From contig WHVY01000002.1 of assembly GCA_022266195.1 (NCBI GenBank), positions 2,433,001-2,497,000 of the forward strand: 64,000 nucleotides of DNA. Direction: 5' to 3'. The notes beneath the pieces were generated by a model. The model worked only from the letters and a program-made list of their open reading frames with translations, was not told where the DNA came from and searched no databases. Below, piece by piece: positions 37,201 to 49,200 of this stretch (its first letter is position 1; each line of letters opens with the position of its first letter). Position numbers and translations under genes: made by a program. This DNA comes from Tetranychus cinnabarinus (taxonomy: Eukaryota > Arthropoda > Arachnida > Trombidiformes > Tetranychidae).

Positions 37201-40200
37201 ATTGTTGACTCTTGTTTTGATGAAATTTTTGGCACTTTTTTTCTCCTATTCCCATTAACAACAAGTTTTTCAGCAATTCTCTTTGCGATATGATGATTAG
37301 TGTTGATCTTTCTACCAATATCACGATATCCAGGAAAAATTCGTCCATCAGTCATCGTCAAAACTTTTTTCTTTATAGATGACGTAACTTTAATTTTTGT
37401 TCGACCAGCATTACTTTTCAAGAAATTTTCTGAATCTTTCATTAGATCACTGTACCACTTATTTGCTGTTGATCTTGGTACGCCAAATTCACAAAGTTTA
37501 CGAACTATTTGAGCTCTTGAGCATTTTTCTTTATTGCACGAAAAAAAGTTTAGGCAAGCAGGTTTGAATTGTATTGCTGACATGATTGTTTCGATCTGAA
37601 CCAATTGTCCAAATCATTGCAAACCCTAGTACTATGTTCCTCATAGTTCATTAATCAATTCTTGTGAATTTCAAAATCCTAAGATCCCTAATTCCTGAGA
37701 AGTTCAGCTTATTCTAATCTGTCCATAAATTTGCGCACTTAGGTTACGTATATGAATAGAAAGCAGTTCCACTGTTTGAATTGAATTTTAATTTTATAAA
37801 AAGTTTAATTCAGTTTGTAAGCTGCTTTGACGCATTTTGGATTAGTAACCGTTTATTTAATTTTTTTCACATTTCTTGACTTATTAATTATAAATGAAAC
37901 TTGCCAAGGCAATTATAATGGTCAACGAAAGGGTAAACATGGATGTAATGAAACTGTTGTTGATGGTAAAGAGATTGGCGAATGTAAAGCCAACATCACT
38001 TAGTGCCATTCGAGCAATGAAGATGTCATTCTACGAGAAAAAATTGAAAAGTAAAAAGATAATTTCGAATTGATTGCGATTTTGTTGTTGACTTACTTCA
38101 TGATATAAATGGATTGAGTTCAATTTGAATGAAAATTCATACAAATCTTCCAATCCTTGGCGAGACAGATTGTTGACTGAGACCAAATTATAAGTCATAA
38201 TTAGCAAATGGACTGTACGGATAAGTATGGCTAACAGAAAAATCGGGTCAATTTTTGTCTGCGGTCCAAATAGTCTTACAATGTTCGCAATGTTCAGTGA
38301 AAAGTATTCAACGTAAAATAGAGTTATGAAGCAGCGAAATGATTTTTCTGCATATTTTGTCGATCGAACTGCATAACTGTATCTTTTCCGTAAACCCCTT
38401 ATTTCGTTAAACGGTTTGAACAAATGTTTTGACTTATCGTTCAAAGCAGCAATTTGTGAATTGATTTCATTGAAACCGGTACGCAAACAGATACAAATGT
38501 TACAAATCATGTTGTAGAGGAATAACGATCCAATTACCATAAAAAATTCATCAATAATGAGCAAAGTGACTTTCACTATGCCAAGTTTTTGTACATGAGG
38601 TAAAAAGTAAATCGCGATAATAATAGCGTAGCTTATAAAAGATATGAAAAGAATGATGAGGTTAAATAAGCGATTTCGTTTGATTGTCCGAACGCTGGTA
38701 CTATTAGCTTCAATAGATAGTAATTCAATGGCCGAAATAAATTTTTTAAAATAATCCAAATCAAAGTCAAATAAAACCAAGAAAACTTTAAGGAACAAAG
38801 TGATCACAGTAATATAGATATGAACGCACTCGAAGATTAATGCTTTTGTCGAGTAATTACAAAATTGAAAAGTATAAATAGAATAATAGGCAATTTTGAA
38901 AGCAGGACAAAAAGCGATAGTAAACAAGAGGAGGATTTTGGTTACTGGTCCAAGTATGTACTTAGAGGGTAAAATGTACCCTTCGAGGACAATTCGCTTA
39001 GGTGGATTCGGTCTTGTTGGTGAAGACATTTTAACTATAACTTTTGGTTTTTGCACAAAAAATGATTGTTTCTCTTGAAATCAATTTGACAAAAGGCTTA
39101 GTGTGCTAATTTGCTCAGTTTCAATGAGAATTCAGGGTTCTTCGATCAATAAATGATTTATGGTTTAACTAACAAACAATACAATCTAGGCATCCGACGC
39201 AATGACTAAAGGAAAATTATGAAAACACAAAGGCAGGTTTAAATCATTATTGATTTGTATTACAATAGCTATTGCACATTTTGCGAAGAAAATTCAATCT
39301 TCTGTTTAATTGCAAGCAAAAATTATAAAATCAATCATTCAATTTTTGTCGAAGAAACTTTCTTTGCAATACTTATATTTTTTTTGAGATCAGAAATAAT
39401 CATTTTAATTCAGGACAGTTTCAGTGCTTTGAATGTATAGTGACTGTGTTGGTCCCCCAATGAATTCAAATAATAGCTAAAATGAAGTGAAAAAAAGGGC
39501 AAGCAGATGTGCGAACAGACAAAATCGCATATCAGCTTTCTAAATCAACCAGAATTTACTGAAGAGCAGTTTAAATCAAGTGGGGAGTTAGTAACCTATG
39601 CGCAGAAATTCTTGGACAACTTGATCAAGACAATTTATTTATTGAACTAATCCAGATAGAGACACGAATTCGGGTGCAATGAATAGAGCAAGTTTAGAGC
39701 TCCAAGATGATATAATTTATACAATGGTCCAATAATTGATTCGGCTGCATTTCACGGCTTTTCATCGGTCTCTAAATTATGGAGGGTCAAACTTTTTACT
39801 CAAGCTTATTTTTAATCCTATTAATTAATTAGGGGAAATTTCAAGCCACAAAGCCACCAGCATAAAATTTAGGTCAAATTTTAATCAGAAATGCTTCAAT
39901 AAGCCTGATTGCAATAATCGTAATAAGATTAGAGGACTTTAAAATTAACAACTCATTTACGATCGAAATTATTTAGTAAAATATAGCGACGCGTGAGTTT
40001 TCAAAATGTTGCATGAACTCTGAAATACTGTTTGCAAAATCCCCAAATTTTTACTGGATAAAAATTATGATTAGATGTAAGATTCCTGAAAGTTACCACC
40101 CTTCATCTCTGCCAGTTCCCGAAAAATTTGACTTATTATCTGTCCAAGAATTTCTGCGCATAGGTTAGGTGTATTTAAATAGCGTTGATGCAACAATCCG

Positions 40201-43200
40201 AAGAATTTTGAGATCGTTTGTTTGAAGGCAAATGACGTTTAAATCTAAAACTTCTATAACATTTTTGTATTTATTCATAGATAAACTAAAACAGTGTTAT
40301 CGCTTAAAATTAGTTTACTAATCGGTCTTACTGATTTCTCTTTCTTTTTATTTAGAATCTGAAATTTTCATGCCTCCTTTCTTACTCAAATTTGCTAGCC
40401 AGAATTGCACAACTTGAGGATAGAGTGTTAATTTTGTTTTCGTGCTTAAGACAGATTTGCTCCTAATTTTTTCAATTTTATTAAACGTTTCACCGTCTTT
40501 TGAGTGAACTCTACTATTTCAGGCAGTAGAATTATTTAGAGTTACATAAAAATTTAAGTTTGTACAATAAACTATTTCATGAAGAATATTGTTCAACTAC
40601 CTCAGTAAATAAATTCTCAGAATTCAACTGTTGATAATCAACCTTTTATTGAAATTACTGTTTTACATTTCTTTGATTATTAATGATAAATGAAACTTGC
40701 CAAGGCAATAATGATGGTTAATGAAAGGGTAAACATTGATGTAATAAAACTGTTGTTTATGGTAAAGAGATTGGCGAATGTAAAGCCAACGTCACTTAGT
40801 GCCATTCGAGCGATGAAGATGTCATTCTAGGAGAAAAAAATGAAAAGTCAAAAGTTAATTTCTGCTATTGATTGCGAATCTGTAATTCACTTACTTCATG
40901 ATATAAATGGATCGTATCTAATTTGAATGAAAATTCATACAAATCTTCCAATCCTTGGCGAGATATGTTGTTCACCGAGACTAGATTATAAGTCAAGATT
41001 AGCAATTGGGTCGTTTGGATGAGTATGGATGCTAACCAAATCGGTTCAATTTTTGTCTGAGGTGCGAATGATCTAACAATATTCATAATGTTTAAAGAAA
41101 AGTATTCAACGTAAAATATTGTTATAAAGTATCGAAACAATTTCTCAGCATTTTTTGTTGATCGAACTGCATAACTATATTTTTTCCTTAAATTTCTGAT
41201 TTCGTGAAATGAATAAAACAATTGGTTGTCTGTTTCATTCAAAGCAGCAATTTGTGAATTGATTTCATTGAAAGTGGCATGTAAACATATGCAAATATTG
41301 CAAGTCATGTTGAGGAAGAAAAATAATCCAAATATGATGCAAACTTGATTAAGGATAATTAAAATGACTTTGAATATGCCAGCATTTTGAATTTCTGATT
41401 CCATATAAACCATGCAAACAATAACGTTTACAGATAAAAGGTATTAAGAGAATGATTGTATTTCTTCTACGGTTCCGTTTGATTGTAGTCACAGTTTTAC
41501 TATTAAATTCAATAGATAGTAACTCAATTGTGGAAATAAATTGTTTAAAATAATCCAAATTAAAGCCAAACAGGACCATTAATATTACAAGCGACAAAAT
41601 GATTACTTCTAAAGAGGCATGAACGCAATCAAAGATCGATATCTTTGAATTGTAATTGCAAAGTGGTAAAGTATAAATAGCAGCATAAACGATCCGACAA
41701 GCTGGACAAAAGGCAGTAGTAAATAAGAGAAGGATTTTGATTGCTGGTCCAAGTATGTATTTTGAGGGTAAAATCAACCCATCCAGAAGCATTTGCTTGG
41801 GTGGATTCGGACTTGTTAGTAGAGACATTTCAACTTTAACTTTTGATGTTTGCACAGAAAATGATTTCTTGTCTTAAAACTAAAAGGCGTAATATCCAGT
41901 TGCAATGAGGTTTCCATGGCTCGCCAATCAATCAAAAAATTATGTTTCAACTAACAAATATAATACAATGCAACGATCAAAGGAAAATCATGAAAGCACA
42001 TAAAATGCAATTTTAAATTATAATCGATTTGTAATCATCACAGTTTACCTATAATCAAAGTTATTGCAACGCAAATAATTATATTTTTATGTCAATTGCA
42101 ACCAAAACTTATCCAATCAATCATCCAATTTTTCGCTAAGAAAAATTTTCTAAACAATGTACATATTATATTGAGAATAATAATAACTATTTGACTTTTT
42201 TCAAGGAAAGTTTCCATGGATTTGAAAGATAGAAAAAATATGAGATCAAACGATAAATGCCTATTGTGTCTTGATGACCCCTTAGAAACCCTCACACATG
42301 GAGTTACATGGAATTGTCTGAGTGAATAAATTGTCAGAGCTCAATCCGTTTCAGAGAAACATTCACCATTTATTGAAATTCTTATTCTTTTACAATTTTC
42401 TGATTGTTTGATTATCAATGATAAATGAAACTTGCCAGGGCAATGATTATGGTCAGTGAGAGAGTGAATATGGATGTAATGAAACTGTTGTTTATGGTAA
42501 AGAGATTGGCGAATGTAAAGCCAACGTCACTTAATGCCATTCGAGCGATAAAGATATCATTCTAGGAGAAAAAACCACAATTAAAGTAAGGGTTTAAAAT
42601 TGATTGCGATTTTGTTGTTGACTTACTTCATGATATAAATGGATCGAGTTTAATTTGAATGAAAATTCATACAAATCTTCCAATCCTTGACGAGATAAAT
42701 TATTGACTGAGACCAAATTATAAGTCAAGATTAGCAGATGTATTGTTTGTGTCAACATAGCTAGTAGCCAAATTGGTTTAATCGGTGTATTTGGTTCACA
42801 GAATCTAACAATATTCATAATGTTATAAGAAAAGTATTCGAAGTAAAATAGAGTTATGAAGCAGCGAAATAATTTTTCAGCATGTTTTGTCGATCGAACT
42901 GCATAACTGTATCTTTTCCTCAAATTTCTAATTTCATGGAATGAATTAAACATTCGGTTCGATGTTTTATTCAAAGCAACAATTTGTGCGTTGATTTGAT
43001 TGAAAGCAGCCTGTAAATAGATGCAAATGTTACAAATCATGCTGAGGAGAAATAATAATCCAAATGCAATGAAAAGTTCACTAATGATAAGTAAAGTGAC
43101 TTTGGATAAGCCATGTTTTTGTATGTTTGATAGATTGTGATACATGCAAAGAATGCTGTAACAGATATAAGATATAAAAAGAATGAATAGATTTAATCGA

Positions 43201-46200
43201 CGATTTCGTTTGATTGTAAGAACAGCTAAACTATCCGTTTCAATAGACAGTAATGCGATGTTGGAAATGATTTTTTTTAAATAATCAAAATTGAAGCCAA
43301 ATAGAATCAACAAAATTTTAAGCAACAAGATAATTATGGTTACCGAGATATTAACGCACTCAAAGATCGATACTTTTGTCGTGTAGTTACAAAGTGGTAG
43401 ACTGTAGATAGAATAATAGGTGACTTTTAAAGCAGGAAAGAAAGCAGTGGTAATCAAGAGCAGAATTTTCACTGCTGATCCAGATATGTATTTTGATGGT
43501 AAAATGTATTCTTCCACAATCATTTTCTTGGGCGAATTCGTACTTGTTGGAAAAGATATTGCAACTTTAACTTTCAATTTTTGTACGAAAAATGATTTCG
43601 TTTTCTGGACATCAGTTTGACAAAAGGTTTTTCCAGTTTCAATAAGATTTCATGGTTCGTCAATCAATCAATAATTTATGGTTCAACTAGAAAACATGAA
43701 GAAAATAGAAGACAAAGATTATGAACTAAAATTATGAAACCACAAGTTTAAATCATAGATTTGTAATTATCAATCTTATAATTTATTTATAATCAAAGTT
43801 ATTGTACAATTACGGCGCATATAATTCAATTTTAATTCAATTGTGATAAATGTTCTTAAATCAATCATGCAATTTTTCGTCAACAAAATTTTCTATTGAA
43901 TATTCATATCATATTGAGAAGAAGAATAATTATTTTACCTTTTTTAGGAAAGTTTCCATTGATTTGAAACGATAGTGAATGCATTTGCTCCATAATAACT
44001 ATGACCAACCATTGAGTTTTGGTTTCAAATAGCAAAATCAATATGATCGCTAGTTTTCGATAAAGAATGAAAATTCAATCGTTTTGCAGACTTGCGTCAA
44101 ATCATATATCTGTTTGTTAAAACTTTTAAACGCTTGAGACAATAATTTTTAAGAGTTGGATTGCTGTGTTTTGGATTATTAACCATTTAATAAAATTCTT
44201 TCTGTTTTACAATTCTTTGATTATCAATGGTAAATGAAACTTGCCAAAGCAATTATAAGTGTTAATGAAAGGGTAAACATGGATGTAATGAAGCTGTTGT
44301 TTATGGTAAAGAGATTACCGAAAGTAAAGCCAACGTCACTTAATGCCATTCGAGCGATGAAGATGTCATTCTAAGAGTTGAAATGAAAAGTTAAAAAAGT
44401 TGATTTTGGAAATCAATTGCGATTCTTTTATTAACTTACTTCATGATATAAATGGATCGAGTCTAATTTGAATGAAAATTCATACAAATCTTCCAATCCT
44501 TGGCGAGATAAGTTGCTAACTAAAACCAAGTTATAAGTCAAGATCAGCAGATGTATTGTTAGGCTCAATATAACTAGTAGCCAAAGTTGATCAACTTTTT
44601 TATTTGGTTCGAATGATAGCACGATATGAATAATGTTAAAAGAAAAGTATTCAGTGTAAAACAGTGTAATGAAGTAGCGAAACAATTTCTCAGCATATTT
44701 TGTCGATCGAACTGCATAACTGTATCTTTTCCTTAAATTTCTAATTTCATGGAAAGAACGAAACAATTGGTTGGATGCATTGTTGAAAGCAGCAATTTGT
44801 GAATTAATTTGATTGAAAGCAGCCTGTAAATAGATGCATATGTTACAAATCGCGTTAAGAAGGAACAAGTATCCAAACATAATGAAAAATTCATTAATGA
44901 CTATCAAAGTCGCTCCATGTATCACAAAATTTGGGTGAAACGATAGCATGAAAACCGCACAAAGAGTTATGTTACCGATAAAAGGTATAACAAGAATGAT
45001 TAAATTCAATCGACGCTTTCGTTTGATGGTTTGAACAGCTGAACTATCTCTTTCGATGGATAACAATTCAATGGTGGAAATAAATTTTTTAAAATAATCC
45101 CAATTAAAACCAAACAGAACCAACAAAACTCTAAGTGACATAATGATTAAAGCTACAGCGGTATGAAAGCACTCAAAGATTGATATCTTTGTCGTATAAT
45201 TACAAAGCGGCAGGGTGTAAAAAGAATGATGAGCGATTTGTATGGCTGGACAAAAAACAAGGGTAACCAAAAGAAGAATTTTGATTGCACGTCCAAGTAT
45301 GTATTTCGAAGGTAAAATGAATCCTTCAAGAATCATTTTCTTTGACTGGTTCTGACTTGTTGATAAATATATTAATATTTCAACTTTAACTTTTAATTAT
45401 TGCACGAAAAATGATTCCTTTTCTCAAAGTCAGAAAGGGTATGGTTCTAGTTTGCTCAGTTTCAGTGAGATCTCGGGTTGTTCACCAATTAAAAACTAGC
45501 AAATATGAATACATTGTAACTATTCAACGCAACGATCAAAGCAAATTGAAAACACGAAGAAGATAATTTTAAATTATCGATTTATAATTATCGAGTCCAA
45601 AGTTATTGTGTGTGTTTTCGAGGCTAACAATTCAATTTCTGATTCAATTGTAACCAAAACTTATTCAATCAATCATTCAATTTTTGTCAATTTGATTAAC
45701 TACAAACCAATTTTAGAGTTTTCGACTAAAGTACAGATTAGAAGGTCAATCAAAGTCATTTAGTTGCATAAAGACTCTAACAAATATATTTAAAACTCTT
45801 CTTAATGTTCAATATTGTTTTTAAAAACTTTTGCTGGATAACATTATCTGGTTGCTTCTGGGAATTCATTTTTTTATATTTTTCATTTTCTATTTTCAGA
45901 TGATTGGCTGGCTCGCCTCAAACGCACACTACTTTTATTACGTACCAATAAGAATTGGCTTGTGTACTCCATCAACTTGCACACCTGATGAAATCAGACG
46001 GATAACAAGTTCAATATTGACTAAAATTAACTTGCATGTTGAATTGGTTGGCAATGAATGTGATGTTTCAACAAACTTTAACCTTGAAAATGTTCATCTG
46101 ATAATCATGTAAGTAAACTGATTAACTAATGAAGCCCAAAATTTAGCTGAGTTGGGACAGGTTGAAGGTGGTAGAAAGAAATCTCTAGGTTCCAATTGAA

Positions 46201-49200
46201 TATTTTGATGAACTTTCTTCTCATCGAGAGGTAAGAAAATGATGCAAAAGGATAACTTGAAGTGAATAAACTGATTAATCAAAATTCCCCAAACGGTAGA
46301 CAAGTTCATCTCAAGACTCGACATTCACAGTTTTTCAACCATTCATTGTCTTACTCAATGTTGTTGAACCTTTTTGCACCATTTCTCATTCATTTCGATT
46401 CCAATAATAATTATGTTCCATTTTTGGGATTCTCTGCTTTTCTCTCCCTTCAACTTGAGCCAAACTCATCTTCTTACAGTTCATTTTGATGTTCATGATA
46501 ATAATAATAACATATTTCATTCCATTGATTAGAACTTTTCTGGTTGCATTTGGCTTACTGGTAATAACTGCAACTCTGGTTGACATTAATCAATTGCATT
46601 TAATTAAAGGTTTAACCAATCCATCCATTGTTAACCATTTGAAGGAGGATTCGACAAATGGTGAGTCGCAAAATGTCCAATTAAGGCAACATTGATAATC
46701 ACAATCAATTGTAACAATCGAAACGAAACTTCTTCTTTCAGTAGATAGTCGTTACCTATTATCGTCATGTTAATTGGAAATGATTTTTTGCTTCTTTTTT
46801 GCTCTTCTAGTTGCATCCAAGAAAATTAGTGCCACTATGAAAGACACAAGTTTTATTTGTAAAACAAAAATGACTGGCAATAGAAGAAAATTTTTGCAAG
46901 TTATCGAGTTTGGAACTTTCATCCAATCAGATTATCAGCATTTGTTTTTGTTTCCAATTTATTTCGATTTGCCTCCGCCAGACAGATTTATGGTGCGGGA
47001 AATCATTTCAAATCCTACAGCAAATAACAATTAAAAATCGTTTTGAAATATCTTTCTTAGTTGAAAACTCATTCATGAAAATATGATGCAAGTGACTTTG
47101 GTCTCGATAAAGTCTAAAGGAAAAAGATTCAATGAATTTCCTAATATTATACACGATTTGCTATCAAAGTTCCTCTCATTTGAATAATTTCGTTTCGAGT
47201 TTTCCCTTTGCGATCAATTTTTCATACCTATCGATCAAAGCGGAACCAATTTTCATTTCCAACAGTTTTTGGTTTCAAACTGTGATTAGTATAACTTGAC
47301 CGATAATTTTATTGGGTAAGGTTGTACGAAACTCTGCAAGCTCACTTTTTTCACGCTAAGCCGCAGCTTTTTTGACTTAAGAAGAAGCTTAAGTAGCTGA
47401 GGGCTAAAATTTTAAAGCGGCATCTATGGGACAGTCAAGTCTCTGAAAATTAATTTGCTTTAAATTAATGAACATGCTTAATTAAACTCTTTTTTTCCAA
47501 TTTATTAACGATTTCCATGATTTAAATGAGCGGATTTAAGGTTGTGGTACAAAATATATCAAGAATAGTAACATATACAAGCATTATTCTTCCGACAATT
47601 ATTATATTTTACTATTAAAAATATTTTTAAATTTTAAATGTTAGCATTCTTGATATATTTTGTACCACAACCTTAAATCCGCTCATTTAAATCATGGAAA
47701 TCGTTAATAAATTGGAAAAAAAGAGTTTAATTAAGCATGTTCATTAATTTAAAGCACATTAATTTTCAGAGACTTGACTGTCCCATAGATGCCGCTTTAA
47801 AATTTTAGCCCTCAGCTACTTAAGCATCTTCTTAAGTCAAACAAGCTGCGGCTTAGCGTGAAAAAAGTGAGCTTGCAGAGTTTCGTACAACCTTACCTTT
47901 TATTGTTACTATTATACAAAATGAAGTGTTTATTGAATTTAATTCCGATCTAATTTGCATCATTTTCTTTACGCTTCTTTCATCTTCTTCAGCATCAATG
48001 CCTTCATTATCACTATCAAGTGACCGACCAATCAAGTTTACACCGATAAGCTTCCACTCTGAAAAAAGGTTCATCAAGTTTTTGAAATGTTTCTCTATTC
48101 GACGAAACGCCAAGAGCATATTGAGCATGAAAGAAAATCCAACGGAAACTTTGAGTCACATCCATGGAATCAGAGTATTGACCATGGCTTGGATCATTTG
48201 TGGACACACTTTTGGACTAGTTAACCACACAAATTACAGTAAGCTGAGACTTTTCTTTTTAACCGAAAGTAGCAAGTATTGAAAACTTTACGCTTGTTTT
48301 CCAGATCAATCTTTCAATTCGGAAAAAATGTACAACAGCTTCATCTTTCAAGGGCTTCTCAATGCAACTGTTTGTGTGGACACATTTTTCCTGCTCAGCG
48401 GGCTTCTAACCGTCTACTCAGTTTGGCGTAAAGTTGACTCACATCAAAAGGTCAATCCACTTGTATACACATTTATCCGTTACATACGACTCACTCCACC
48501 ATACCTTGTAGCCATTGGCATTGCCTTGATCCTTCCCTCACTAGGACAAGGTCCCCTCTGGAAAGAGACTGTCAACCCAGTGGCCAAGCCTTGCTACTCA
48601 ACCTGGTGGACCAACTTGCTGTACATCAACAACTTTGTTCAAACAAAAGACATCGTGAGTACACTTCGAATTTTCAGAAAAAAACTTTTTACGATATCCA
48701 TAAGTTATCTCAAATTCGCTATGGATTCAAACGAAAAAATTTGAAACTCATCAAAAGCGAGGTTCATAAACTTTAAACAACTCGTCACAAACTTCACGCC
48801 AAACTTGAAGAGCATAAAAAATTGAAAAAACATTTCGAACTAACAAAAAAAAACATTTTTTTCTTTCAGTGTTTAATGCATTCCTGGTATTTAAGCAATG
48901 ACTTTCAATTCCACATTATTGGCCTCATTTTAGTTTCCATTCTCGTCAGGTAAAACAAAACTTAACCCACTATACATGCAAATGGCACTTGATTTAAATA
49001 TTTATAGAGAGAAAAGAAGAAGAAGCTAAAAAATTGCTATTCTAATCCAATGAATAAAAAGATTATCATGTTTATTTGAAATATAAAATGAATTGATCTG
49101 TTAACTTACAATTAATTTACATTTTAATTGATTCATTACTTTTTCAACTTTCACTTTTCTCTCTTTTTTCCCTTTCCTTTTTTACTTGCAAACATTCTTT

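Larger units (their letters stand above)
23568..45899 (+). other. NRF-like intron 2 (22.3 kb) hosting the antisense receptor cluster
   Basis: The donor GTTAGT at 23568 and the acceptor TATTTTCAG ending at 45899 join two phase-0 exons whose products are contiguous in the NRF domain (cysteines 2-3, then 4-6). The first 3.5 kb (23568-27044) has no recognisable gene. A (GAT)n run sits at about 26050. From 27045 to 45336 the intron contains nine receptor loci on the minus strand with transposable elements between them. Confidence 0.8.

Noticed and set aside
28817..39078. 60-codon plus-strand frames opposite receptor N-termini (28817, 38896, 43420)
   Set aside because: They are antisense shadows of the conserved receptor start region, not separate genes.
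46811..47034. Possible extra NRF-like exon after the CTCTTCTAG acceptor
   Set aside because: The frame fits at entry but runs to a stop with no suitable donor. Exon 4 joins exon 5 directly in phase and completes the 763-codon total.
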